Origin: Pseudomonas asiatica
GTDB lineage: Bacteria > Pseudomonadota > Gammaproteobacteria > Pseudomonadales > Pseudomonadaceae
Length of the DNA stretch: 64,000 nt
Direction of reading: 5' to 3'
Assembly (NCBI RefSeq): GCF_009932335.1
Contig: NZ_BLJF01000001.1
Location: forward strand, 1,798,001-1,862,000
Part shown: one piece after another, positions 51,139-61,174 of the stretch
Layout: every line of letters begins with the position of its first letter
Numbering within the stretch: position 1 is the first letter of the stretch
Program-made: the position numbers and the translations under genes
Notes under the pieces: model-generated
What the model saw: only the letters and a program-made list of their open reading frames with translations
The model's database searches: none
Told to the model about the DNA's origin: nothing

Positions 51139-51519
51139 AGCAAATACTGAACAAGCCGCTCGATGAGTGGTGCATGCCGGTATCTCGTCTCGGGGCGGCT
51201 CGGTTTCCAAGTCGTTCATCGCGATTTCCTCATCTCCATTGCCGGCGAGTTTACATGCCCATGTTCAATTGGATGGGGCGGCAGTGGGGTGTCATCCAAT
51301 CGCATCTATCAAAATGGGGGGTTACTCTCCATTCGTATTAATCCAAAATAAGCTTCTACTTTCGATCAAGAAATCAATTGCGACTGGCGTTCTCGTCAAA
51401 GTTGGGAGGGCTCGCAAGTTATTTGTAATAAACCGGCTGGCGTTTTATGAGCAGCGTGCTATTTCTGGAGATATGAGCGCGACCGCTCAGTCGTGCTGTA
51501 GACAAAAGGACTGTCAGGT
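51139..51519. other. A/T-rich leader of the adhesin gene, no gene
   Basis: The 381-bp gap before the adhesin has lower G+C, especially 51,280-51,480, and no credible frame. It should hold the adhesin promoter; LapF-type genes are known to be RpoS- and FleQ-linked, but I cannot name a site here. Confidence 0.5.
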
Positions 51520-54500
51520 ATGTCGATTCAGGCCAAGGTATCTCCCCTCGCTCAAAGTGTTACTTCTGCCGCCCCCATCGCAATCCCCAACAACGGAATC
51601 CTGACTCTTACCCAGAGCAGTAACATTGTTCTGGACATTGCTCCGGAAGGTGTGTCGGGCTACACGAAGAGCGGTGCCGATCTGATCGTACAGCTGAAGA
51701 GTGGCGAAAGCCTGCGCATTGCCAACTTCTATGTCGAGGGGCAGCCTGCAAGCCAGTTGTACCTGGTAGACCGGGACAAGCTGCTGGCCGTCGACCTGCC
51801 GCCGGTCGCTGCCGATGGGCCGCTGGTGGCGGGTTATGTACCCCAGGAAACGCCGGCCGGGTTCGAGTCACTCACTGGCGCCGACAGCACCATTGGCGGG
51901 CTCAGCCCCGGTGCTGCACTTCTGGCTGGCGCTGCGATCATTGGTGGCGGCGTCGCGATCGCCAACAGCAATGGCGGTGGTGGCGGTGGTGGTGGCGGTG
52001 ACAGCAGTGTGCCGCCCGATACTTCGGCCCCGGCGCCGGCCAGCGGGTTGCAAATTGCCCCGGATGGCAGCAGCATCAGCGGCACGGCCGAGCCGGGCGC
52101 CACCGTGGGCATCGACAGCAATGGCGATGGAGAAACCGACGTCAGCGTGGTCGTCGGCCCCGACGGCAAATTCCAGATTCCGCTGAATCCGCCACTGACC
52201 AACGGCGAAACGGTTTCCGTGGTGGTGACCGATCCGTCCGGCAATAGCAGCCCGCCCGCTACCGTGCAGGCCCCTGACTTCCCTGATGCGCCGCACATCA
52301 ACCCGAGCAACGGCTCCAGCCTCAGCGGTACCGCCGAGCCGGGCAGCACCGTGCTGCTTACCGACGGCAACGGCAACCCCATCGGCCAGACTACCGCCGA
52401 CGGCAACGGCAACTGGTCGTACACACCCGATAGCCCACTGCCCGATGGCACGGTGGTCAAAGCGGTGGTCGTGGATGCCGCCGGTAACAGCGGCCCGCCC
52501 GCCAGCACCATTATTGATGGTGTGGCGCCAGCGGCACCCGTGATCAATCCGAGCAACGGTACCGAGCTTAGCGGTACCGCCGAGCCGAACAGCGCCGTGA
52601 CCATCACCGATGGCAGCGGTAACCCGATCGGCCAGGTGACTGCCGATGGCAACGGCAACTGGAGCTACACCCCGGCGACACCGCTGCCAGACGGTACCGT
52701 GGTGAACGCCACCGCGACCGATGCGGCCGGTAATACCAGCGGGCAGGGCAGCACCACCGTGGATAGCGTGGCGCCGGGTGCGCCCACCATCAACCTGAGC
52801 GACGGTAGCAGCCTCAGCGGTACAGCCGAGCCAGGCAGTACCGTGGTCCTCACCGACGGCAACGGCAACCCAATCGGCCACGCTACAGCCGATGGCAATG
52901 GCAACTGGTCATATCCCACGGATACCCAACTGCCTGATGGAACAGTGGTTAATGCGGTGGTCACGGATGCCGCCGGCAACAGCAGCCCGCCCGCCAGCAC
53001 CGTGATCGATGGCGTGGCACCTTCGGCACCCACGATCAATCCGAGCAACGGCACCGTGATCAACGGTACTGCCGAGCCGAACAGCACCGTGACCCTCACC
53101 GACGGCAGCGGTAATCCGATCGGCCAGGTAGTAGCCGATGGCAGTGGCAACTGGAGCTATGTCCCGACCACGCCGCTGGCAAACGGCACTGTGGTCAACG
53201 TGGTGGCGCGGGACGCAGCCGGCAACACCAGTGCTCCATCGACCACCACAGTGGATTCGGTAGCCCCGGCGGCTCCAGTGGTCGAACCGAGCAACGGCAG
53301 CGAAATCAGCGGCACCGCCGAGCCGGGCAGTACCATCACCCTGACCGATGGCAGCGGCAACCCCATCGGCCAAACCACCGCCGACGGCAGCGGCAACTGG
53401 AGCTACAGCCCTGGTACGCCGCTGGCCGACGGTACCGTGGTCAACGCCACGGCGACCGACCCGGCTGGTAATACCAGCGGGCAGGGCAGCACCACCGTAG
53501 ACGGCGTGGCGCCGGGTACACCCACCATCAATCTCAGCAACGGCAGCAGCCTCAGCGGTACTGCCGAGCCGAACAGCACTGTGACCCTCACTGACGGCAG
53601 TGGTAACCCGATTGGCGAAGCCACTGCCGATGGCAGCGGCAACTGGACGTTCACCCCAGCCACACCACTGCCCAATGGCACCGTGGTCAATGCGACGGCG
53701 AGCGACCCGGCTGGCAACACCAGCCCGGCAGCGACGGTCACGGTCGACTCCAGCGCGCCGGCTGCACCGGTAATCGATCCTAGTAACGGGACGACCATCA
53801 GCGGGACTGCCGAAGCGGGTGCTACCGTCACACTCACCAATGGCAGCGGCAACCCGATCGGCCAGGTCACCGCCGACGGCAGCGGCAACTGGAGCTTCAC
53901 CCCCGGCTCGCCGCTGGCCAACGGCACCGTAATCATCGCCACGGCAACCGACCCGACCGGCAACACCGGTCCGCAGGCCGCCACCACGGTGGATTCGGTA
54001 GCCCCGGCGGCTCCAGTGGTCGAACCGAGCAACGGCAGCGAAATCAGCGGCACCGCCGAGCCGGGCAGTACCATCACCCTGACCGATGGCAGCGGCAACC
54101 CCATCGGCCAAACCACCGCCGACGGCAGCGGCAACTGGAGCTACAGCCCTGGTACGCCGCTGGCCGACGGTACCGTGGTCAACGCCACGGCGACCGACCC
54201 GGCTGGCAATACCAGCGGGCAGGGCAGCACCACCGTAGACGGCGTGGCGCCGGGTACACCCACCATCAATCTCAGCAACGGCAGCAGCCTCAGCGGTACT
54301 GCCGAGCCGAACAGCACCGTGACCCTCACTGACGGCAGCGGTAACCCGATTGGCGAAGCCACTGCCGACGGTAGCGGCAACTGGACGTTCACCCCAGCCA
54401 CACCACTGCCCAATGGCACCGTGGTCAATGCGACGGCGAGCGACCCGGCTGGCAACACCAGCCCGGCAGCGACGGTCACGGTCGACTCCAGCGCGCCGGC

Positions 54501-56955
54501 TGCACCGGTAATCGATCCTAGTAACGGGACGACCATCAGCGGGACTGCCGAAGCGGGTGCTACCGTCACACTCACCAATGGCAGCGGCAACCCGATCGGC
54601 CAGGTCACCGCCGACGGCAGCGGCAACTGGAGCTTCACCCCCGGCTCGCCGCTGGCCAACGGCACCGTAATCATCGCCACGGCAACCGACCCGACCGGCA
54701 ACACCGGTCCGCAGGCCGCCACCACGGTGGATTCGGTAGCCCCGGCGGCTCCAGTGGTCGAACCGAGCAACGGCAGCGAAATCAGCGGCACCGCCGAGCC
54801 GGGCAGTACCATCACCCTGACCGATGGCAGCGGCAACCCCATCGGCCAAACCACCGCCGACGGCAGCGGCAACTGGAGCTACAGCCCTGGTACGCCGCTG
54901 GCCGACGGTACCGTGGTCAACGCCACGGCGACCGACCCGGCTGGCAATACCAGCGGGCAGGGCAGCACCACCGTAGACGGCGTGGCGCCGGGTACACCCA
55001 CCATCAATCTCAGCAACGGCAGCAGCCTCAGCGGTACTGCCGAGCCGAACAGCACCGTGACCCTCACTGACGGCAGTGGTAACCCGATTGGCGAAGCCAC
55101 TGCCGACGGTAGCGGCAACTGGACGTTCACCCCAGCCACACCACTGCCCAATGGCACCGTGGTCAATGCGACGGCGAGCGACCCGGCTGGCAACACCAGC
55201 CCGACAGCGACGGTCACGGTCGACTCCAGCGCGCCGGCTGCACCGGTAATCGATCCTAGTAACGGGACGACCATCAGCGGGACTGCCGAAGCGGGTGCTA
55301 CCGTCACACTCACCAATGGCAGCGGCAACCCGATCGGCCAGGTCACCGCTGACGGCAGCGGCAACTGGAGCTTCACCCCCGGCTCGCCGCTGGCCAACGG
55401 CACCGTGATCATCGCCACGGCAACCGACCCGACCGGCAACACCGGTCCGCAGGCCTCCACCACGGTGGACTCGGTAGCCCCGGCGGCTCCAGTGGTCGAA
55501 CCGAGCAACGGCAGCGAAATCAGCGGCACCGCCGAACCGGGCAGTACCATCACCCTGACCGATGGCAGCGGCAACCCCATCGGCCAAACCACCGCCGACG
55601 GCAGCGGCAACTGGAGCTACAGCCCTGGTACGCCGCTGGCCAACGGCACAGTGGTCAACGCCACGGCGACCGACCCGGCTGGGAACACCGGCCCACAGGG
55701 CACCACCACCGTGGATTCGATCGCACCTGCCGCGCCGGTGGTCAATCCGAGCAACGGCAACGTGATCAACGGTACTGCCGAGCCGAACAGCACCGTGACC
55801 CTCACCGACGGCAACGGTAATCCCATTGGCGAGGTCACCGCTGACGGTAGCGGTAACTGGACGTTCGTACCCAGCACGCAACTGCCCAACGGCACCGTGG
55901 TCAACGCTACGGCGACTGATGCCGCCGGTAATACTGGTGCCCCCGGTAGCACTACCGTGGACTCGTCGCTGCCGTCGATTCCGCAGGTCGATCCGAGCAA
56001 CGGCTCGGTGATCAGCGGTACCGCGGATGCGGGTAACACCATTACCCTCACCGACGGCAACGGCAACCCGATCGGCCAGGTCACCGCCGACGGCAGCGGC
56101 AACTGGTCGTTCACGCCCGGTATACCGCTGCCGGATGGCACTGTGGTCAACGCTGTGGCACGTAACCCCGGTGGGACCGATAGTGCGCCAGCGGTCATTA
56201 CCGTGGACGGCGTTGCGCCGGCCGCACCGGTGGTCGAACCGAGCAACGGCACGGAAATCAGCGGTACCGCCGAAGCCGGGGCCAAGGTGATCCTCACCGA
56301 CGGCAGCGGCAACCCGATCGGCGAGACTACCGCCGATGGCAGTGGTAACTGGTCGTTCACACCTGGCACGCCGCTGGCCAACGGCACGGTGATCAACGCC
56401 GTGGCCCAGGACCCGGCCGGCAATACCAGCGGGCCGGCCAGCGTCACCGTTGACGCAATCGCCCCGGCTGCACCGATCATCAACCCGAGCAACGGGGTGG
56501 TGATCAGTGGTACCGCCGAAATAGGGGCCAAGGTGATTCTCACTGACGGTAGCGGCAACCCGATTGGCGAGACGACGGCCGACGGCAGTGGCAACTGGGC
56601 CTTCACGCCTACAGTTCCGCTGGCGAACGGCACGGTGATCAATGCCGTGGCCCAGGACCCGTCCGGCAATACCAGCGGGCCGACCAGCGCCACCGTTGAT
56701 GCCATCGCCCCGGCCGCACCGATCATCAACCCGAGCAACGGGGTAGTGATCACTGGTACCGCTGAAGCCGGGGCCAAGGTGATCCTCACCGACGGCAGCG
56801 GCAACCCCATCGGCCAGACTACCGCCGATGGCAGCGGTAACTGGACTTTCACACCTGCAACTCCGCTTGCCAACGGCACGGTGATCAATGCCGTGGCTCA
56901 GGATGCGCCGGCAACACCAGCACTCCACAGGTCAGCACCACGGTTGATGCCGTAG
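51520..56955 (+). CDS. LapF-like giant surface adhesin, N-terminal and repeat part (frameshifted)
   Basis: 1,811 residues from ATG 51520. Residues 1-~125 are a BapA-type prefix domain (NNGILTLTQSSNIVLDIAPE), then a hydrophobic stretch (LSPGAALLAGAAIIGGGVAI), a nine-glycine hinge (152-160), and tandem Ig-like repeats of about 82 residues, each with a SGTAEPGSTITLTDGSGNPI core and a DGSGNW turn. The frame breaks after 56906 with one base missing; the last ~17 codons are out of phase and the protein ends at 56955. The continuing frame (57027-59903) holds the remaining repeats and the C-terminal secretion signal. As read, this product lacks that signal. The following TolC, ABC and HlyD genes fit its export. 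Confidence 0.88.
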   Translation: MSIQAKVSPLAQSVTSAAPIAIPNNGILTLTQSSNIVLDIAPEGVSGYTKSGADLIVQLKSGESLRIANFYVEGQPASQLYLVDRDKLLAVDLPPVAADGPLVAGYVPQETPAGFESLTGADSTIGGLSPGAALLAGAAIIGGGVAIANSNGGGGGGGGGDSSVPPDTSAPAPASGLQIAPDGSSISGTAEPGATVGIDSNGDGETDVSVVVGPDGKFQIPLNPPLTNGETVSVVVTDPSGNSSPPATVQAPDFPDAPHINPSNGSSLSGTAEPGSTVLLTDGNGNPIGQTTADGNGNWSYTPDSPLPDGTVVKAVVVDAAGNSGPPASTIIDGVAPAAPVINPSNGTELSGTAEPNSAVTITDGSGNPIGQVTADGNGNWSYTPATPLPDGTVVNATATDAAGNTSGQGSTTVDSVAPGAPTINLSDGSSLSGTAEPGSTVVLTDGNGNPIGHATADGNGNWSYPTDTQLPDGTVVNAVVTDAAGNSSPPASTVIDGVAPSAPTINPSNGTVINGTAEPNSTVTLTDGSGNPIGQVVADGSGNWSYVPTTPLANGTVVNVVARDAAGNTSAPSTTTVDSVAPAAPVVEPSNGSEISGTAEPGSTITLTDGSGNPIGQTTADGSGNWSYSPGTPLADGTVVNATATDPAGNTSGQGSTTVDGVAPGTPTINLSNGSSLSGTAEPNSTVTLTDGSGNPIGEATADGSGNWTFTPATPLPNGTVVNATASDPAGNTSPAATVTVDSSAPAAPVIDPSNGTTISGTAEAGATVTLTNGSGNPIGQVTADGSGNWSFTPGSPLANGTVIIATATDPTGNTGPQAATTVDSVAPAAPVVEPSNGSEISGTAEPGSTITLTDGSGNPIGQTTADGSGNWSYSPGTPLADGTVVNATATDPAGNTSGQGSTTVDGVAPGTPTINLSNGSSLSGTAEPNSTVTLTDGSGNPIGEATADGSGNWTFTPATPLPNGTVVNATASDPAGNTSPAATVTVDSSAPAAPVIDPSNGTTISGTAEAGATVTLTNGSGNPIGQVTADGSGNWSFTPGSPLANGTVIIATATDPTGNTGPQAATTVDSVAPAAPVVEPSNGSEISGTAEPGSTITLTDGSGNPIGQTTADGSGNWSYSPGTPLADGTVVNATATDPAGNTSGQGSTTVDGVAPGTPTINLSNGSSLSGTAEPNSTVTLTDGSGNPIGEATADGSGNWTFTPATPLPNGTVVNATASDPAGNTSPTATVTVDSSAPAAPVIDPSNGTTISGTAEAGATVTLTNGSGNPIGQVTADGSGNWSFTPGSPLANGTVIIATATDPTGNTGPQASTTVDSVAPAAPVVEPSNGSEISGTAEPGSTITLTDGSGNPIGQTTADGSGNWSYSPGTPLANGTVVNATATDPAGNTGPQGTTTVDSIAPAAPVVNPSNGNVINGTAEPNSTVTLTDGNGNPIGEVTADGSGNWTFVPSTQLPNGTVVNATATDAAGNTGAPGSTTVDSSLPSIPQVDPSNGSVISGTADAGNTITLTDGNGNPIGQVTADGSGNWSFTPGIPLPDGTVVNAVARNPGGTDSAPAVITVDGVAPAAPVVEPSNGTEISGTAEAGAKVILTDGSGNPIGETTADGSGNWSFTPGTPLANGTVINAVAQDPAGNTSGPASVTVDAIAPAAPIINPSNGVVISGTAEIGAKVILTDGSGNPIGETTADGSGNWAFTPTVPLANGTVINAVAQDPSGNTSGPTSATVDAIAPAAPIINPSNGVVITGTAEAGAKVILTDGSGNPIGQTTADGSGNWTFTPATPLANGTVINAVAQDAPATPALHRSAPRLMP
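53263..55476 (+). repeat. Three near-identical 738-bp units within the adhesin
   Basis: The phrase GCCCCGGCGGCTCCAGTGGT begins at 53263, 54001, 54739 and 55477, exactly 738 bp (three 246-bp repeats) apart. The first three units differ at only a few visible positions; the fourth diverges after about one repeat. Confidence 0.9.
56893..56920 (+). other. One-base frameshift in the adhesin gene
   Basis: At 56899 the read is CAGGATGCGCCGGCAACACC. The matching place in a later repeat (57639) reads CAGGACGCCGCCGGCAACAC, continuing with C, one base longer. The missing base lies after 56906. Frame 1 closes at 56955 and frame 0 carries on unbroken to 59903. No homopolymer run or slippery heptamer is at the break. 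Confidence 0.9.
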
Positions 56956-57026
56956 CCCCAGGCCAGCCGACGATCGAGCCGAGCAATGGCACCGAGATCA
57001 GTGGTACCGCCGAAGCCGGAGCCAAG

Positions 57027-59903
57027 GTGATCCTCACCGATGGCAACGGCAACCCGCTCGGCGAGACGACCGCCGATGGTAGCGGCAACTGGTCGTTCAC
57101 ACCCGGCACACCGCTGGCCAACGGCACGGTGATCAACGCCGTGGCCCAGGACCCGGCCGGCAATACCAGCGGGCCGGCCAGCGTCACCGTTGACGCAATT
57201 GCCCCGGCCGCGCCGATCGTCAATCCAAGCAACGGGGTGGTGATCACTGGTACCGCCGAAGTAGGTGCCAAGGTGATTCTCACTGACGGTAGCGGTAATC
57301 CGATCGGCGAGACGACCGCCGACGGCAGTGGCAATTGGACCTTCACGCCTGCGACTCCGCTGGCCAACGGTACAGTGATCATCGCCGTTGCCCAGGACGT
57401 GGCCGGCAATACCAGCCTGCAGGGCAGCACCACGGTGGATTCAGTCGCACCTGGCCAGCCGACGATCGACCCGAGCAACGGGGCCGTGATCACTGGTAGT
57501 GCTGAGGCCGGGGCCAAGGTGATCCTCACCGACGGCAACGGCAACCCGATCGGCGAGACGACCGCCGATGGCAGTGGCAACTGGACCTTTACGCCTGGTG
57601 CGCCTCTGGCCAACGGCACGGTGATCAACGCCGTGGCTCAGGACGCCGCCGGCAACACCAGCACCCCACAGGTCAGCACCACGGTTGATGCCGTAGCCCC
57701 AGGCCAGCCGACGATCGAGCCGAGCAATGGCACCGAGATCAGTGGTACCGCCGAAGCCGGAGCCAAGGTGATCCTCACCGACGGCAACGGCAACCCGATC
57801 GGTGAGACGACCGCCGACGGCAGTGGCAACTGGACCTTTACGCCTGCAACCCCGCTGGCCAACGGCACAGTGGTCAACGCCGTGGCCCAGGACCCGGCCG
57901 GCAATGCCAGCGGGCCGAGCAGCGTCACCGTTGACGCTATCGCCCCGGGCGCGCCGACCATCGAGCCGAGCAATGGTGTGGTCCTCACGGGTACCGCTGA
58001 GCCCGGCGCCACCGTCATCCTCACCGATGGTGGCGGCAACCCGATCGGCGAGACGACCGCCGACGGCAGTGGCGACTGGAGCTTCACCCCAACCACGCCG
58101 CTGGCCAATGGCACGGTGGTCACCGCGGTGGCCCAGGACGCCGCCGGCAACAGCAGTGGCCCGGCCAGTACCACGGTCGACACGGTGGCGCCGTCGGCGC
58201 CGCTGCTGAGCATCAGTGCCGACGGTGCGCTGCTGACCGGTACCGCCGAGCCGAACAGCCAGGTGCGCCTCGTGATCGACGGCGATACCGCCAACCCGAT
58301 CACGGTGAATGTCGACGGCGCCGGTAACTTCAGCCTGCCGTTGGCACCACCGCTGATCACCGGCGAGCTGATCAGCGGGGTCACCGCCGACGCTGCCGGC
58401 AACCTCAGCGGCCCGGCAACGATCAACGCGCCGGACCTGGCTCCGCCGACCATCAGCGTACCGGAGGCAGCCGATACCTGGATCAACGCTGCCGAGATCA
58501 GCGACGGCATCCAGGTCGACGTGACGATCCGCCCGACCATGCAGGTCGGCCAGGTGATCACCGTCGCGTTCGCCGGGCAGAACGGTTATGAGACGCAGGT
58601 AACGCACACCATCACTGCCGGCGACATCCTGGCCGGCAGCGTCACCGTGACCATACCCCCTGGCGATGGCATGGGGCCGTTCCCGGAGGGCGCCTCGACC
58701 GTCACCGCCGATATCAATGGCGGTATCGCGTCGAACCCGGTGCCGTTCACCGTCGACACCATTCCGCCTTCAACACCGGTGCTGTCGCTGGTGGGCAGCA
58801 TCCTGACCATCTCCACCGATCCGGGCACCGAACTGACGGTCACCGTGGACGTCGGCGGGGTCACTGCCACCGCCACGGTAACTGCCGACAACAGCGGGCT
58901 GGCTTCGCTGAACCTGCTCACCGACCTGGACATAGACCTTACCCTGGACCAACTGCTCAATGCCCAAGTCTCCGTGACCGGTGAGGACCCTGCCGGCAAC
59001 CCGAGCAATGTGGCGACCATCGGCGTCGGCAGCAGCATCGAGCAGCCAGTGACCATCGGTAACTTCGGCGTCGATGTCAGCCTCAACCCACTGAACCCGC
59101 GGTTCGGTTTCAGCGGCACCACCGAGCCGGACTCCAGCGTGGTGATCCGTGTCATCACCCCGGCGCTGAACGTCGAGCTGCTGCCGATCCAGGCGGACAG
59201 TTCCGGCAACTTCTCGCTGAACCTGCTGAGCCCGACCGTCCTCACCCAGTTGGGGTTGAACATCACCGATATCCTCAACCTCGGTTCGCAGATCTCGTTC
59301 AACATCGTCGCCACCGACACCAACGGCAACGACAGCTCGGCCTACGGCATCACCCTGGCCCCTAACGGGCTGTCGCTGAATATCGGCCAGATCGACGTCA
59401 ACGGCACCTCGGGGGACGATGTCATGTCCGGGGCGGACGGCAGTTCGGAGCACATCAATGGAGGCGATGGCAGCGACCTGATCTTCAACGTGGGGACCGG
59501 CGATCAGGTAGTGGCAGGCGATGGCAACGACGCCATCCAGATCACCGCGACCGACTTCACCAGCATCGACGGCGGTGCGGGCTTCGACACCCTGATCCTG
59601 GCCGACGGCATCGACCTCGACTACAACGCCGTCGGCGTCGGCACGCTCTCGAACATCGAGCGTATCGACCTCGGCAAGGGCGACTCGGGGAGCGTGCTGA
59701 CATTGACTGCGGCGGAGGTCGACGCCATCACCGATGGCAACAACATCCTGCAGATCACTGGCGAGAGCAACGACACCCTCAACGTGGTGGGTGCCGTGAA
59801 CACAGGAACCACCCAGCAGGTCAACGGCATTACCTACGATGTCTACAACTTTGGCAGCAGTACCCTGCTGATCGAGGACAACACGGTACAGGTCGTGGTC
59901 TGA
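57027..59903 (+). CDS. LapF-like adhesin, C-terminal part with T1SS signal (continuation after frameshift)
   Basis: 958 residues in frame 0; the GTG at 57027 is only the first possible start, and the frame is open from the frameshift at 56907. It holds about five further Ig-like repeats, then non-repeat domains (from ~58,200: DAAGNLSGPATINAPDL and VPEAADTWINAAEISDGIQV). Near the end is an RTX-type segment, GTSGDDVMSG with GGDGSDLIF and GDGNDAIQI, then the hydrophobic C-terminus TLLIEDNTVQVVV, the pattern of type I secretion signals. Joined in frame with the upstream part it makes about 2,790 residues, less than half the ~6,300 of the LapF protein known from P. putida KT2440. The stop shares one base with the next gene's ATG. 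Confidence 0.88.
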   Translation: MILTDGNGNPLGETTADGSGNWSFTPGTPLANGTVINAVAQDPAGNTSGPASVTVDAIAPAAPIVNPSNGVVITGTAEVGAKVILTDGSGNPIGETTADGSGNWTFTPATPLANGTVIIAVAQDVAGNTSLQGSTTVDSVAPGQPTIDPSNGAVITGSAEAGAKVILTDGNGNPIGETTADGSGNWTFTPGAPLANGTVINAVAQDAAGNTSTPQVSTTVDAVAPGQPTIEPSNGTEISGTAEAGAKVILTDGNGNPIGETTADGSGNWTFTPATPLANGTVVNAVAQDPAGNASGPSSVTVDAIAPGAPTIEPSNGVVLTGTAEPGATVILTDGGGNPIGETTADGSGDWSFTPTTPLANGTVVTAVAQDAAGNSSGPASTTVDTVAPSAPLLSISADGALLTGTAEPNSQVRLVIDGDTANPITVNVDGAGNFSLPLAPPLITGELISGVTADAAGNLSGPATINAPDLAPPTISVPEAADTWINAAEISDGIQVDVTIRPTMQVGQVITVAFAGQNGYETQVTHTITAGDILAGSVTVTIPPGDGMGPFPEGASTVTADINGGIASNPVPFTVDTIPPSTPVLSLVGSILTISTDPGTELTVTVDVGGVTATATVTADNSGLASLNLLTDLDIDLTLDQLLNAQVSVTGEDPAGNPSNVATIGVGSSIEQPVTIGNFGVDVSLNPLNPRFGFSGTTEPDSSVVIRVITPALNVELLPIQADSSGNFSLNLLSPTVLTQLGLNITDILNLGSQISFNIVATDTNGNDSSAYGITLAPNGLSLNIGQIDVNGTSGDDVMSGADGSSEHINGGDGSDLIFNVGTGDQVVAGDGNDAIQITATDFTSIDGGAGFDTLILADGIDLDYNAVGVGTLSNIERIDLGKGDSGSVLTLTAAEVDAITDGNNILQITGESNDTLNVVGAVNTGTTQQVNGITYDVYNFGSSTLLIEDNTVQVVV

Positions 59904-61174
59904 TGCGCGGCCTGTCCGTGCTCAAGGGAAAGCGCCGTGGCGCGGGAGCCCTTTGGCTCCTGTGCTTCGGGCTGCCGCTGTCCGCGCCGGCCATTCCTCT
60001 CGACCAAGCGGTGCGGGCGGGGTTGGCGATCCACCCGCAGGTGCGTTCGGCGATGGCCGAAGCGGACCGTGCGGGTACCGAGGTAGAGATCGCCAAGGGT
60101 GGTTACTACCCCTCCGTCACCATGTCCGGGGGGCCGCAGGAGTTCGACGTTGGCGAGGTCGTCTACGACGTCACCGTATCGCAGATGCTGTATGACTGGG
60201 GAAGGGTGACGAGCAAGGTCGACAGCGCCAGCGCCACCCGGCGCAAACTGTCCGAGGCGGTGCTGGTGGCGCGCGACGATGCTGCGCTGGATATCGTCGA
60301 GACCTACCTCGACGTGCTTGCCTCGGAGCGCCGGGTGGAAACGGTGCGCCAGCACATCCAGCGTCTGGACGGCATCCGCGAGATGACCCAGGCGCGCGGC
60401 AGCGATGGTTACGCCGACCGCAGCGAACTGGACCGCGCCAACCTCGAACTGTCGCGTGCCCAGGAACAGCTGTCGCTGGAGAAGGGCAACCTGCAGGACG
60501 CGCGCAACCAGTACGCGATCCTGGTTGGCCAGGACCCCTCCGAGCTGGTGGAGCCAGAGCCGATGTCGCTGCAGCGCTACCTGGCTGCCAGCGACGTGGC
60601 GCGGGTGATCCGTGAGTCGCCGTTGCAGCGCAAGGCGCTGGAGGACGCCAATGTCGCCGAGGCGCAAGTGCGCGAGGCCAAGGCTTCGTTGCTGCCGCAG
60701 TTGAACCTGGAGGCCTCAGCGTTGCGCCGGGAGATCGGCGGTCGTCCGGAAAGCGACTCGGTGATGTCGCTGCGCTTTCGCATGGATACCTTCCAGGGGC
60801 TTTCCAACTTCCGTCGGCCGACTGCTGCGCAACAGCGTCTGGAGTCGGCGCAATGGACGGCCGATGCGATGCAGCGTGACATCCGCCGGCAGTTGCAGAC
60901 GCTGTTCGACAACGGTGACACGCTACGGTGGCGGGAACAGTCCCTGAGCCAGCAGGTGACGGAGTCGGAGCAGGTTGGCGAGCTGTACCGCGAGCAATTC
61001 GAGGTCGGCCGACGCGACGTGATCGACTTGCTCAACGTGCAGCGCGAACGCTTCGAGGCCGAGCGGCAGTTGATCAATCTGCACATAGAGCGCAAGCGTA
61101 TCGAGTATCGAGCGGCCGCGCAGGTCGGGTTGTTGGGGGCATTACTGGAGAATCGGTTGAATCATGGAAGTTGA
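59903..61174 (+). CDS. TolC-family outer-membrane protein of type I secretion
   Basis: 423 residues from ATG 59903, overlapping the adhesin stop. A signal peptide ends near LSAPA. The mature part has the TolC repeated helices: LDQAVRAGLAIHPQVRSAMA, the conserved YDVTVSQMLYDWGRVTSKVD strand segment, and a final VGRRDVIDLLNVQRERFEAE helix. It forms the outer-membrane tunnel for the adhesin. The stop lies 11 bases into the ABC gene, so the three export genes are coupled. Confidence 0.93.
   Translation: MRGLSVLKGKRRGAGALWLLCFGLPLSAPAIPLDQAVRAGLAIHPQVRSAMAEADRAGTEVEIAKGGYYPSVTMSGGPQEFDVGEVVYDVTVSQMLYDWGRVTSKVDSASATRRKLSEAVLVARDDAALDIVETYLDVLASERRVETVRQHIQRLDGIREMTQARGSDGYADRSELDRANLELSRAQEQLSLEKGNLQDARNQYAILVGQDPSELVEPEPMSLQRYLAASDVARVIRESPLQRKALEDANVAEAQVREAKASLLPQLNLEASALRREIGGRPESDSVMSLRFRMDTFQGLSNFRRPTAAQQRLESAQWTADAMQRDIRRQLQTLFDNGDTLRWREQSLSQQVTESEQVGELYREQFEVGRRDVIDLLNVQRERFEAERQLINLHIERKRIEYRAAAQVGLLGALLENRLNHGS

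Larger units (their letters stand above)
52270..58200 (+). repeat. About 24 tandem Ig-like repeat units of ~246 bp
   Basis: Each unit encodes about 82 residues ending near a TVD-x-x-AP junction. Units run from just after the N-terminal domain to 58.2 kb, across the frameshift. The best-conserved block encodes GTAEPGSTITLTDGSGNPIG. It is coding DNA, so it explains the many open antisense frames in this region. Confidence 0.85.

Noticed and set aside
52909..56928. A 1,339-codon open frame on the minus strand across the adhesin, plus several 243-codon ones
   Set aside because: They are shadows of the G+C-rich tandem repeats; their periodic, low-complexity translations match the 246/738-bp period and no family.
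56893..56955. Programmed ribosomal frameshifting to join the two adhesin halves
   Set aside because: There is no slippery heptamer or downstream pseudoknot-like structure at the break, and the base missing relative to other repeats explains it more simply.
51520..59903. CRISPR array, because of regular repeats
   Set aside because: The repeats are 246-bp in-frame coding units without unique 30-40-bp spacers, and no cas gene is present.
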